Below, in pieces: positions 1 through 8,347 of a DNA stretch of 64,000 bases (the first letter of the stretch is position 1; each line of letters starts with the position of its first letter). This DNA comes from Pirellulaceae bacterium (GTDB taxonomy: Bacteria; Planctomycetota; Planctomycetia; Pirellulales; Pirellulaceae): contig BPJV01000002.1 of the NCBI GenBank assembly GCA_026004795.1, positions 709,256 to 773,255 on the forward strand, written 5' to 3'. Position numbers and translations under genes: made by a program. The notes below the pieces were generated by a model. The model worked only from the letters and a program-made list of their open reading frames with translations, searched no databases and was not told where the DNA came from.

Positions 1-140
1 GAGCGAGCGGGAGGGGCGCAGGGACCGAAAAAAACCACTGTTAGCTGCAACTGAAAAACGTCCGAAAAAACCGATTCCAGCGGTTCGAGGGGGTGCCATG
101 AACAAGGGGGCCGTCCCTCGAAAGAATCGTGGGTTGGCAA

Positions 141-1142
141 TCATAACGCATAACGTTGGACGCGATGGTTCATCGAGTCGAGGACGTGGAGGCGGCGCTG
201 CGAGTCGAGGCCCAGTGCCCAGGGACTCCGGAATTGTCCGGGCTCCGTTCCTGGTCCCCCCCACATCTCTAGGTGCCGTCCCTCGCGGTCGAACCGTTGG
301 ACGCGATGGTTTCCATATTCAATAACGAGCAACGTGCCATCGTGATCCCACTCGATGCCGTAAGGATACTGCAACTGCCCGGCGGCCGCTCCTGGAGCTC
401 CCCAGAGGGAAACGAGAACGGGAGGATCCTGGCTGGGGTCGAACACTTGGATGCGATGATTGCACGCATCGGCGACCCATAGCCAACCGTGCGCATCGAC
501 GATCAAGGACTGCGGACGAGAAAAATCTCCCGGATTGCTCCCTTGGTTTCCCCAACGGCGCAAGAATTGTCCATCAGGAGCGAATTCCTGAATCTGATCG
601 ATCTGACCGTATTGCCCAACGAAAAAATGGCCGCGATGATCCTGCGTCACGTCCGTCACGAAATGGAACTCACCGGGCGCGTCGCCATGCGTACCACCGA
701 TGGTCTTTTGTTCCACCAAGGTCCCATCGGGCTGGTATACCAACACGCGAAAATAATGGGTATCTGCCACCAAGAGATGATCCCCGTCATTGGACCATGC
801 CAACCCCGTCGGTTTCCCTTGCTTGATTTCCGGGGTTCTCCATCCGCGTAAGAAATTCCCATCGGTATCGAAGACTTGGATGCGCCCGGTCATGTCGACG
901 ATATACAACTCGTCGCCTGGACTGATGGCAATGGCTCGTGGCTTCAACAAACGCCCGTCGGCCAATCCCCGTCGGCCCCAGACCAGATCGGGGACACGTC
1001 CACCGCCGCCATGTTCGACGCAACCAGCAGTGGCGGCGAGAGCCCAACCACAGGCTCCTTGGAAGATGTATCGGCACCAGCGACGACGATTGCCCCCGAG
1101 CAGGGGTGTGGCAAGGCGGTGCAATGCAATGGCCGAGGACAT
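141..1142 (-). CDS. NHL-repeat beta-propeller protein, probably exported lipoprotein
   Basis: This 333-residue protein is almost entirely NHL-type beta-propeller. At least five repeats of the form 'PxGxAxxxDGxLxVxDxxNHRVQxF' can be read from about residue 60 to the C-terminus, for example 'WVADACNHRIQVF', 'LLVIEYGNHRVQRF' and 'LHVLDSMNHRVQRYAL' at the very end. The N-terminus has basic residues (NRRRW, residues 18-22), a hydrophobic stretch and Cys41 in the context 'LAATAGC', which resembles a lipoprotein cleavage site, so export is likely. The ATG at 1142 was chosen because the frame is open further upstream but that part overlaps the divergent gene; an ATG at 1211 is the alternative. The ligand or partner is unknown. 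NHL propellers usually bind proteins, peptides or carbohydrates. It is divergent from the gene starting at 1269 and they share a 126-bp intergenic region. Confidence 0.8.
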   Translation of the reverse strand: MSSAIALHRLATPLLGGNRRRWCRYIFQGACGWALAATAGCVEHGGGGRVPDLVWGRRGLADGRLLKPRAIAISPGDELYIVDMTGRIQVFDTDGNFLRGWRTPEIKQGKPTGLAWSNDGDHLLVADTHYFRVLVYQPDGTLVEQKTIGGTHGDAPGEFHFVTDVTQDHRGHFFVGQYGQIDQIQEFAPDGQFLRRWGNQGSNPGDFSRPQSLIVDAHGWLWVADACNHRIQVFDPSQDPPVLVSLWGAPGAAAGQLQYPYGIEWDHDGTLLVIEYGNHRVQRFDREGRHLEMWGGPGTEPGQFRSPWALGLDSQRRLHVLDSMNHRVQRYAL

Positions 1143-1268
1143 AGCAAACCGTTCGAATAGAGTGCCAAAATTGCCAAGGGTGGGAGGGTGCCAACTGCGC
1201 TTCTTCCCCATATAGTAACGAAATCCACAACTACCGACTCGATGGCTCCCCAAGAGACCGGAGCGAGC

Positions 1269-2438
1269 ATGACCAAGATCTTTGATTGGAAGAACAGCGA
1301 GGATGCGCGCGACATCGTGCACCTGGTCGTGCAAGCGCTAGTGGAGGCTCGGCTCGTCGTCCTACCGACCGAAACGGGCTACCATGTGTTTGCCAGCGCT
1401 CTGCAACCAGAAGCAGTGGCACAACTTCGAGCCCAGTTGGGCGACAAGGATTTGCCGGCACTTTTCGTTCGGTCGTTTTCAGAGGCACTGGACTTTGTGC
1501 CCCAAGCGTCCGCGGTGGCCCAGCGTCTGCTGCGCCGCGGCTGGCCAGCGCCCATCGAAGTTTGCCTCCCGGGAGAGCAGAGCGAATTAAGCCTGGTCGC
1601 ACAGCTTCCGGCTGGCGTCCGCCAATTGTTCACCCACAGGCCGGCGCCCCTTGGGTTGCGCGGGGTCGATCACGAGGTGATCGCTCAGACCATGCGGCTG
1701 ATGCCAGGACCGTTGATTGGGGTGGCGCTGACCGATGCCGCAGGCCATGGGCTGACGGACCTCAGTGAGATGGGAGCGGTATGGCGAGACTCTATTTCCT
1801 GCGCGGTGGATGACGGCCTGCCACCCCAACCGGGGTTCGCCACTCGCGTCTTCATCGAGGAAAACCGTTGTCGGATTGATCGGCACGGAGTGGTACCACA
1901 ACAAAAGGTTGCTCAGCTTGCCCAATTCGTCATCCTTTGCGTGTGTACAGGAAACACCTGCCGCAGTCCCATGGCCGAGGCGCTCTTTAAGCACACCTTA
2001 GCGCAACGTTTCGCCAATCTGCTGCACGGACCGTTCCCGGCATTTTATGTCGCCTCGGCGGGCTTGAGTGCCTTTCCCGGTGGTCCCGCGTCGCCCGAGG
2101 CGGTCAAGGCGATGCAGCGTCGCGGCCTCAACCTCGAGGAGCACCAAAGTCAGCCGTTGAGCGAGCATCATGTGCGCTATGCCGATGCGGTTTTCACCAT
2201 GACCCAGAGCCATCGCCAAGCGATTCTTGCGCAGATGCCCGACTGTGCCGAAAAGGTTCAACTGCTCAGTCCGCAAGGAAGCGACGTTCACGATCCGTTC
2301 GGAGGAACGCAGGATCAATACCTGAAATGTGCAGATCAAATGGAACATTTCGTACGTCAACGGGTGGAAGAGTTGGAGGACAGCCTCTTTCCGGTGTGGG
2401 AAACGACGGCAGAGCCCTCCTCCGATGATGGAATTTAA
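1269..2438 (+). CDS. YrdC/Sua5-like domain fused to low-molecular-weight protein tyrosine/arginine phosphatase
   Basis: Two-domain protein of 389 residues. Residues 1 to about 205 resemble the YrdC/Sua5 fold: a 'VVLPTETGYHVFAS' segment corresponds to the PTDTxYG motif of threonylcarbamoyl-AMP synthases, but later motifs are diverged. Residues 220-389 are a low-molecular-weight phosphatase. The P-loop is 'CTGNTCRS' with nucleophile Cys226 and Arg232, and the general-acid 'DPFG' motif is at Asp342. YrdC proteins make the tRNA t6A precursor; LMW phosphatases remove phosphate from Tyr or Arg. The phosphatase half looks catalytically complete, the YrdC half less certain. Whether it supplies the cell's t6A activity cannot be judged here. 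The start at 1269 (ATGACCAAGATC) fits the domain boundary; an in-frame upstream extension to 1188 overlaps the divergent promoter region and was not used. Confidence 0.85.
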   Translation: MTKIFDWKNSEDARDIVHLVVQALVEARLVVLPTETGYHVFASALQPEAVAQLRAQLGDKDLPALFVRSFSEALDFVPQASAVAQRLLRRGWPAPIEVCLPGEQSELSLVAQLPAGVRQLFTHRPAPLGLRGVDHEVIAQTMRLMPGPLIGVALTDAAGHGLTDLSEMGAVWRDSISCAVDDGLPPQPGFATRVFIEENRCRIDRHGVVPQQKVAQLAQFVILCVCTGNTCRSPMAEALFKHTLAQRFANLLHGPFPAFYVASAGLSAFPGGPASPEAVKAMQRRGLNLEEHQSQPLSEHHVRYADAVFTMTQSHRQAILAQMPDCAEKVQLLSPQGSDVHDPFGGTQDQYLKCADQMEHFVRQRVEELEDSLFPVWETTAEPSSDDGI

Positions 2439-2797
2439 GCGTCTCAATCCCACCAATCGCCGCCTGGTGTTGGCACTTGAGCGCTGTTGCGCCTGGTTGC
2501 CGAGCACCAGCGCGGATCGATGCCACCTTCCCGAGGAACGCGTCGTCTACGACCAAACGTGGCCGTTGACGGCGTCTGACGCATGCTGAGCCTCAGGAAC
2601 ACGCTGCCTCCTGGCGTGACCGGCAGACTGCGCTGGGGGCACATCCTGCCCTCATTGGCGGCCAATGGTGGCGGCCGGCGGCGTTGGGCATTAACAACTT
2701 GCTCGTTCGGACTAGAATAGTCCCGTGTCTCGACGGACAACTGAGACAGGCAGTCACGTTCCTTATTCTTTCCTTCGCCTTCTTTTCGAGAACATCC
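2439..2797. other. Intergenic region, no gene
   Basis: This 359-bp region separates the phosphatase fusion from the large cytochrome protein. No open frame here has recognisable protein character. It contains a perfect inverted repeat ATTGGC-G-GCCAAT at 2654-2666 and a promoter-like element at 2691-2718, both placed to control the downstream gene. Confidence 0.5.
2691..2718 (+). promoter_or_regulatory. Candidate sigma70-type promoter for the PVC-type dehydrogenase gene
   Basis: TTAACA at 2691-2696 and TAGAAT at 2713-2718 are separated by 16 bp, close to the -35/-10 consensus, and end 79 bp before the chosen ATG. The inverted repeat at 2654-2666 lies 24 bp upstream and could be an operator. 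Assigned by eye only. Confidence 0.4.
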
Positions 2798-5700
2798 ATG
2801 ATCGTTTGCCATTCTCCTCGCACCGTAAAGCATCCTTCGGCACGCGTCCTCTGCTGGCTCGTGGTTCTGCTCCTGGTCATTGGTGGGATGGGCTTGCACC
2901 GCGATGGTTGGGCGCAGGAAAACAACGAACCACTTCCACCGAACGTTGCCGCCGCGTCGGACGAGGGCGAATTGGCCATGCGTGGATTCCAACTGGCCGA
3001 AGGTTTGCAGGTGAATCTGTTTGCCGCCGAGCCGCAGGTCGCCAATCCAGTGGCATTTTGGATCGCTGATTCGGGAAAGGTTTACGTATGCGAAACGTTC
3101 CGGCAAGGCACGGGCGTGGTCGACAATCGCAGCTACGACAACACCTGGGTCGATCGTGACCTGGCGACGCAGACGATTGAGGATCGCCTTCGGTACCACG
3201 AAGAACTGTTGGGGGAGGCAATCAAGGAGTTCACCCGCCATGATGATCGCATCCGGGTGTTGGTGGACGAGAACGGGGATGGCCAGGTCGATCGTGCGGT
3301 CGTATTCGCCGACCATTTCAACGATGTGCTCGATGGAACCGGCGCCGGCGTGCTGGAGCACAATGGAAACGTTTTTTACACGTGCATTCCGAACCTTTAT
3401 CTTCTGCGCGACGAAGACGGCGATCTCCGTGCCGATGTCCGCCAGGTGCTCTACACCGGGTTCGGTCTGCGCGTCGCCTTCCGGGGCCATGACTTGCACG
3501 GGCTGACGATCGGTCCGGATGGCCGCTTGTATTTCAGCATCGGTGACCGGGGAGCGAATGTTCCCGTCGACGGTGGGCGGTTGACCAACATCGAGTCGGG
3601 CTGCGTCTTCCGCTGTGAATTGGACGGGTCGGATTTGCAAATATTTGCTACCGGTCTGCGGAATCCCCAGGAATTGGCTTTCGACAAGTTTGGCAATCTG
3701 TTTACCGGGGACAACAACTCCGACAGTGGCGATAAGGCTCGCTGGGTCTACGTGCTGGAAGGCGGAGATAGCGGCTGGAGAATGGCCTACCAGTACCTTC
3801 CTGACCGCGGGCCATTCAATCGGCAACGACTTTGGGAACCTTTTCATGAAGGCCAGCCGGCTTACATCGTGCCACCAGTGGCCAACATCGCCGACGGTCC
3901 GTCCGGCCTGGATTACTACCCCGGGACCGGATTCGGCAATCGGTTCGACGACCAGTTCTTCCTGGCCGATTTTCGGGGGACGGCCAGTCGCAGTGGAATC
4001 CGCACCATTCGCAACGAAGCGGAGGGAGCCTTTTTCCGCATCGCCGAGGATGGACGGCCGATCTGGGAACTGCTAGCCACGGATGTGCAGTTCGGCCCGG
4101 ACGGCGCGATCTATGTGAGCGACTGGGTCGATGGCTGGGTAGGGACCGGCAAGGGGCGCATCTACCGATTCGCGCCAGTTGCCGGCACCGAGGATCCAGC
4201 TGTTGTGGACACCGCAGCGCGGTTGGCCTCCGACGTGGCCCAAGTCGATGATTCCGAGCTGCTGGCGTGGTTGTCTCATGCCGACCGCCGGGTACGGATG
4301 AAGGGGCAGTTGGAGTTGGCGAGGCGCGGCGCCGCGGAATGGTTACAACAAAGCGCGCTCCGCGGCCCGACTCTTCTCGCGCGGCTCCATGGCCTGTGGG
4401 GATTGGACCACAGTGTTCGCCTGCACGACCGACACAGTGATCTCCTCTCCGCCACCGTCCGTCAATTGGCGTCGGAAGATGCGGTCGAATTGCGAGCGCA
4501 CGCGATACGGCTGATCGGGGACGCGCAGTTGACCGACTCATCCGATCTCGTGCGTGCCGCGCTCGACGACGCCAGCCCCCGCGTGCGCTACTTCGCCTTG
4601 CTGAGCTTGGGCAAGCTCGGGGACGCCTCCGCACTCGCCCCCGTATTGGCCGAGATCGATCGCCACCGGGGCCAAGATCCAGCGTTGCGGCATGCGGGGA
4701 TCATGGCACTGGCTGGGATCGCTTCCCCTGAACAAATCGCCGAACTGAAGAATCATGCGTCCCCCCACGTGCGCCTCGCCGCCGTGGTCGCGCTGCGTCG
4801 ATGCGAATCCCCGCTGGTGGCCAAATTCCTCGATGACGCTCAACCGTTGGTGGCCGTGGAGGCTGCCTGCGCAATTTACGACGTACCGATCGAGAAGGCA
4901 ATGAGCGCGTTGGCCTACCGCCTGCTAACAGGAAAACATCCCGAGCCGTTTGTTCGTCGCGCCTTGGCCGCGAATTTCCGATTGGGAAGCCCCGAGGGAG
5001 CACGACGATTGGCTCAGTTCGCGGCCGCCAGCGAACAGAACAAGGCGATGCGCGTGGAAGCGCTGAAGCTGCTGGCCGATTGGCAGGATCCTCGCGACCG
5101 GGACCCTGTTTTGGGAATGTGGCGTCCGCTCCCTCCTCGTGACGCTTCCCCGGCGCGGGATGCCCTGGCCAGCATCATGGATTCATTGAGTGCGACCGCC
5201 GACACCGAGCTGCTGATCGAGTTCGGTAGGGCTGCCAACCGTTTGCAACTCCGTCAGGCCACACCGTTGCTCGCCTCCCTGGCAGCAAATCATCAAGTTC
5301 CGGCGTCCGTCCGCGCCGAAACCTTACGTGCCCTGGTCGAAATGGGAGCAACGGAGAGCCGAGAATTGATGGCGCAGGCGCTAGCGGAAAAACCGGGGCC
5401 GGTGAAGAACGTCGCTCTGGAGTTGCTTCCTCGAGTGTCTCCCCAACAAGCCGACGAGCTGCTCAGTCGTGTCGCCTTGTCGGGCAACGTACGGGAGCGG
5501 CAAGCCGCCATCGCTGGCCTGGCAAGCCTGGAATCGATCGGCCCGGGAGCACGCCGTGTCCTGCAGGCATGGGTTGACGGCCAGTTGCCACCTGAGGTCC
5601 ATCTCGAAGCTCGTGAGTTGGCCGAAAAGTTTCAAGCAGTGCCCGAGGTAAAAGCCATCTTGGATGCCGTCAATCAGACTCGCGCCGCAGGCAGCCGACT

Positions 5701-6181
5701 GGATGCCTATCGCGAAGCTCTGGTGGGCGGAAGACGGGAGCGAGGCCGAGACATCTTTTTCAACAAGGTATCGGTATCGTGCGTCCGTTGCCACAAGGTA
5801 GATGGCCAGGGAGGGGAAGTGGGACCGGACCTGTCCAAGATCGCGGCAGACCGATCCCGGGAGTACTTGTTGGAAGCCATCGTGGATCCCAACAAGCAGA
5901 TCGCCAAAGGATTCGAATCGGCCGTCGTACTCGATGCCGATGGCGTCGTGCATACCGGTGTGGTGCGTGAAGAGACCGACGAGCTGCTCAAGCTGATCGA
6001 TGCCGAGGGGAAGGAGATCATCATTCCGCAGGAGGAGATCGAATCGCGTCGTCCGAGCAAATCGGCGATGCCGGAAGACATCCTGAAAAATCTGTCCCTC
6101 CGCGAGCTTCGAGATCTGGTCGAATACCTGTCGACGCTCGACGGTTCTTCCCCATCCTCCGGAGAGGACGATGTGTTATAA
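2798..6181 (+). CDS. PVC-type membrane-bound dehydrogenase: beta-propeller, HEAT repeats, C-terminal haem-binding domain
   Basis: A 1127-residue secreted protein in three parts. After a signal-like hydrophobic segment (LCWLVVLLLVIGG, residues 15-27) comes a glucose/sorbosone-dehydrogenase-like propeller (about 55-460) with 'DLHGLTIGPDGRLYFSIGDRG' style motifs. Alpha-helical HEAT-like repeats fill about 480-930. The C-terminus is a cytochrome c domain with CVRCH (Cys995, Cys998, His999) followed by 'GPDLSKIA' and the conserved 'SREYLLEAIVDPNKQIAKG' block. Such architectures are expanded in Planctomycetes and Verrucomicrobia and are thought to oxidise carbohydrate-type substrates outside the cytoplasmic membrane, with the haem passing electrons on. 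The substrate is unknown. The start at 2798 places the signal peptide at the N-terminus; the frame is open further upstream. Confidence 0.88.
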   Translation: MIVCHSPRTVKHPSARVLCWLVVLLLVIGGMGLHRDGWAQENNEPLPPNVAAASDEGELAMRGFQLAEGLQVNLFAAEPQVANPVAFWIADSGKVYVCETFRQGTGVVDNRSYDNTWVDRDLATQTIEDRLRYHEELLGEAIKEFTRHDDRIRVLVDENGDGQVDRAVVFADHFNDVLDGTGAGVLEHNGNVFYTCIPNLYLLRDEDGDLRADVRQVLYTGFGLRVAFRGHDLHGLTIGPDGRLYFSIGDRGANVPVDGGRLTNIESGCVFRCELDGSDLQIFATGLRNPQELAFDKFGNLFTGDNNSDSGDKARWVYVLEGGDSGWRMAYQYLPDRGPFNRQRLWEPFHEGQPAYIVPPVANIADGPSGLDYYPGTGFGNRFDDQFFLADFRGTASRSGIRTIRNEAEGAFFRIAEDGRPIWELLATDVQFGPDGAIYVSDWVDGWVGTGKGRIYRFAPVAGTEDPAVVDTAARLASDVAQVDDSELLAWLSHADRRVRMKGQLELARRGAAEWLQQSALRGPTLLARLHGLWGLDHSVRLHDRHSDLLSATVRQLASEDAVELRAHAIRLIGDAQLTDSSDLVRAALDDASPRVRYFALLSLGKLGDASALAPVLAEIDRHRGQDPALRHAGIMALAGIASPEQIAELKNHASPHVRLAAVVALRRCESPLVAKFLDDAQPLVAVEAACAIYDVPIEKAMSALAYRLLTGKHPEPFVRRALAANFRLGSPEGARRLAQFAAASEQNKAMRVEALKLLADWQDPRDRDPVLGMWRPLPPRDASPARDALASIMDSLSATADTELLIEFGRAANRLQLRQATPLLASLAANHQVPASVRAETLRALVEMGATESRELMAQALAEKPGPVKNVALELLPRVSPQQADELLSRVALSGNVRERQAAIAGLASLESIGPGARRVLQAWVDGQLPPEVHLEARELAEKFQAVPEVKAILDAVNQTRAAGSRLDAYREALVGGRRERGRDIFFNKVSVSCVRCHKVDGQGGEVGPDLSKIAADRSREYLLEAIVDPNKQIAKGFESAVVLDADGVVHTGVVREETDELLKLIDAEGKEIIIPQEEIESRRPSKSAMPEDILKNLSLRELRDLVEYLSTLDGSSPSSGEDDVL

Positions 6182-6254
6182 CGCGATGCCACCGTGGTGG
6201 AGCCACCGGTACTTCACCACAGATCGCGGTTGGCCCCCAGAAGAGGAGATAGCG

Positions 6255-6473
6255 ATGGATGGAAGCGCATTTGCGGCCGGATTCGGTGCGGGCATGGGCG
6301 CCGGAATTGCCACGGGAATCGCTATCGGCATGTCCAGCAAGAAATCGACGCTCGAACAGCTCAAATCCCAGCTCGACGATGCCATCCGTGAAGAACGTAT
6401 TCAGGTGACCGACGCCAACGGCAACGCCGTAACCGCAGCGCAACTCATCGCCATGCTGCAGCCAGAGGAGTGA
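6255..6473 (+). CDS. Small Gly/Ala-zipper membrane protein, unknown function
   Basis: A 72-residue protein preceded by AGAAGAGGAGA with good spacing to the ATG at 6255; an in-frame ATG at 6171 overlaps the preceding gene and has no such site. Residues 4-27 form a glycine-zipper-like hydrophobic helix (GFGAGMGAGIATGIAIGM), followed by a charged amphipathic segment (SSKKSTLEQLKSQLDDAIRE) and an acidic end. The layout suggests one membrane helix with a short cytoplasmic coil. It starts 73 bp after the dehydrogenase gene and ends 1 bp from the converging lnt stop. It is not assigned to a known family. Confidence 0.6.
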   Translation: MDGSAFAAGFGAGMGAGIATGIAIGMSSKKSTLEQLKSQLDDAIREERIQVTDANGNAVTAAQLIAMLQPEE

Positions 6474-6474
6474 C

Positions 6475-8325
6475 CTACAGTTGCTTTCCGGCAGATCGTG
6501 AACACCACAGACGCTGCAGGCTCGCGCCCAACAGTTGGAGCCCGGCGACAAGCACGACCAAGCCGCAGACCACCGCGAACGGATAACCGACCGTCTGCAC
6601 CAGTCCTCGGCGACCGTCTCGCCGCGGCTCGGCCACCAACACGCCGGCTTGAAAGCGATCCAGCGAGTGCTTCACCCGTCCACAGCCATCTACCTCGGCC
6701 GAAATCCCCGTATTGGCGGCGATCAACATCGGACGGCGGTTCTCCACTGCCACCAAGATCGAGCTGGCCAGGTGATGATCCAGCATCGAAGATCCACGAA
6801 ACCAACTATCGTTGGTCAGATTCACCAGGCAATCGACCTCATGCCCGTTCCGTCGTAGGCTTTTCACTTGCCAACGGACAAGGCGCGGCATCATCGATTC
6901 GAAGCAAATATTGGGGCTGAGATGGACGCCGGCAATGTCGAAGCACACGGGCGTATCTCCTGCTTCGATGCCACTGAAACCGAATAGACGCCCCAACCAG
7001 CCCAAACACCACTGCAGAGGTATGTACTCCCCGAACATCACTAGATGCATCTTGTTGTAGTAACCAACCACGTTGCCGCGCGGATCGATATGCAACGCCG
7101 CATTGTAACGTCGTAGGCGATCGCCATCGAAAACCACCGCGTCGCTACCGACGATCAGGTGAGGCCAATGGGGCGGTGCAAGATCACCGTCCTGGTTGAC
7201 CGCATCTTCCTCCCCCATGGCTTTGGGCTCAGCATCAGGCGACCGAGGCATCTCACCACGGGCAGCCTCCAGTACCAAACGCGACTTGAACTGAAACTGC
7301 TGCAGGGCGCGACTTTGCCATTGCTGCAGGAATTCGGCATCGATTCCCTCGCGCCGCAACTCCGTGGGTACCGTCAAGGAAGCCTGGGAGGCAACCCACG
7401 GTGTCCCGGAGGAGAAGGTGCTCTCCGGCCACACCACGACATCGACCGGTTGATGCTTGGCCGCCGCACGCGTTTGTTCAAGGTAGGCGGTCCATGCTTT
7501 CTGCAAGCGTTCCATGTCCGCTTCGAACATGGTCGGCGTGTTTTCTTGCACCAGCGCGGCGCGCAGCAGCGGCGGCCGACCGCCGTACAGCCGCTCCGCT
7601 TCCCACAACCGATATTGACCGTAGGCATAGAGGCCGACAACCACCAGCAAGATGCCAGCGACTCTGGCGGTCAAACGGCCACCGCATCCCGGACCATCGT
7701 CGGCAGCACCTTGGCCAGAGAGACCAGTACCGTGGTAGAGCATGGCCAGCGTTTGGTAGAGGAGACTACTGACAACCACCATCAGGGCGCTCAAGCCAAA
7801 CCCACCGATCTGGTCGCACGCCTGAATCATGGCCGGGTTGGCCGCTTGGGTATGGGCCAACATGTTCGCGGCATAGCCGCTGAGCATCCAACTGCGAATC
7901 CACTCACCGCCCATCCAGGCAACAGAAGCGGCCAACCACAACGGCAAATGTCTGCGCAGTAGCCAGCGGGTGGTCAACACGAAGAGCGGAATGTAGACGG
8001 CCAGATACAAGGAGAGGGCAACCCACCCGGCGTACAGCGGCCAAAACGCCAAGCGAATTCCCTGCAGCGTTGCCAACCAGAAAAGGCAACCGCTGAGCCA
8101 CAGTCGCCACCAATCTCCCGCCTTGAGTTCCCCTGGCCGGACGGCCCAATGCAACCAACCGATCGGTGCCAACCACCCTAGCCAACTCCACTGCAGGGGA
8201 GCCTGTGCCGCCCACAAGGCCACGGCACTCCACCAAGGCGCTGAGCGATCCCACCATTGCTTGGCGACGATCCCGCGGTTGTCCCGCTTCTCTTCGGTGT
8301 GTCGCATTCCGTGTTGCTGCCCCAT
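6475..8325 (-). CDS. lnt: Apolipoprotein N-acyltransferase
   Basis: A 616-residue integral membrane enzyme that adds the third acyl chain to the N-terminal diacylglyceryl cysteine of lipoproteins. About 230 residues of N-terminal hydrophobic helices are followed by a nitrilase-fold domain. The expected catalytic triad is readable: Glu301 in 'VVWPEST', Lys425 in 'YYNKMHLVMFGEYIP' and Cys474 in 'PNICFES'. A last hydrophobic helix (FAVVCGLVVLVAGLQLLG) closes the protein. It is longer than the roughly 510 residues of the E. coli enzyme, mostly because of an insert of about 60 residues between the Glu and Lys motifs. It is the last gene of a minus-strand run and lies 22 bp downstream of purL. A start at Met7 is an alternative. 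Confidence 0.9.
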   Translation of the reverse strand: MGQQHGMRHTEEKRDNRGIVAKQWWDRSAPWWSAVALWAAQAPLQWSWLGWLAPIGWLHWAVRPGELKAGDWWRLWLSGCLFWLATLQGIRLAFWPLYAGWVALSLYLAVYIPLFVLTTRWLLRRHLPLWLAASVAWMGGEWIRSWMLSGYAANMLAHTQAANPAMIQACDQIGGFGLSALMVVVSSLLYQTLAMLYHGTGLSGQGAADDGPGCGGRLTARVAGILLVVVGLYAYGQYRLWEAERLYGGRPPLLRAALVQENTPTMFEADMERLQKAWTAYLEQTRAAAKHQPVDVVVWPESTFSSGTPWVASQASLTVPTELRREGIDAEFLQQWQSRALQQFQFKSRLVLEAARGEMPRSPDAEPKAMGEEDAVNQDGDLAPPHWPHLIVGSDAVVFDGDRLRRYNAALHIDPRGNVVGYYNKMHLVMFGEYIPLQWCLGWLGRLFGFSGIEAGDTPVCFDIAGVHLSPNICFESMMPRLVRWQVKSLRRNGHEVDCLVNLTNDSWFRGSSMLDHHLASSILVAVENRRPMLIAANTGISAEVDGCGRVKHSLDRFQAGVLVAEPRRDGRRGLVQTVGYPFAVVCGLVVLVAGLQLLGASLQRLWCSRSAGKQL

Positions 8326-8347
8326 CGGTTCGGCTCGCTCGATTGGC

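Noticed and set aside
2444..3847. 467-codon minus-strand frame opposite the dehydrogenase gene
   Set aside because: It lies antisense to the propeller region, has no domain and no ribosome site. Long antisense frames are expected in G+C-rich DNA.
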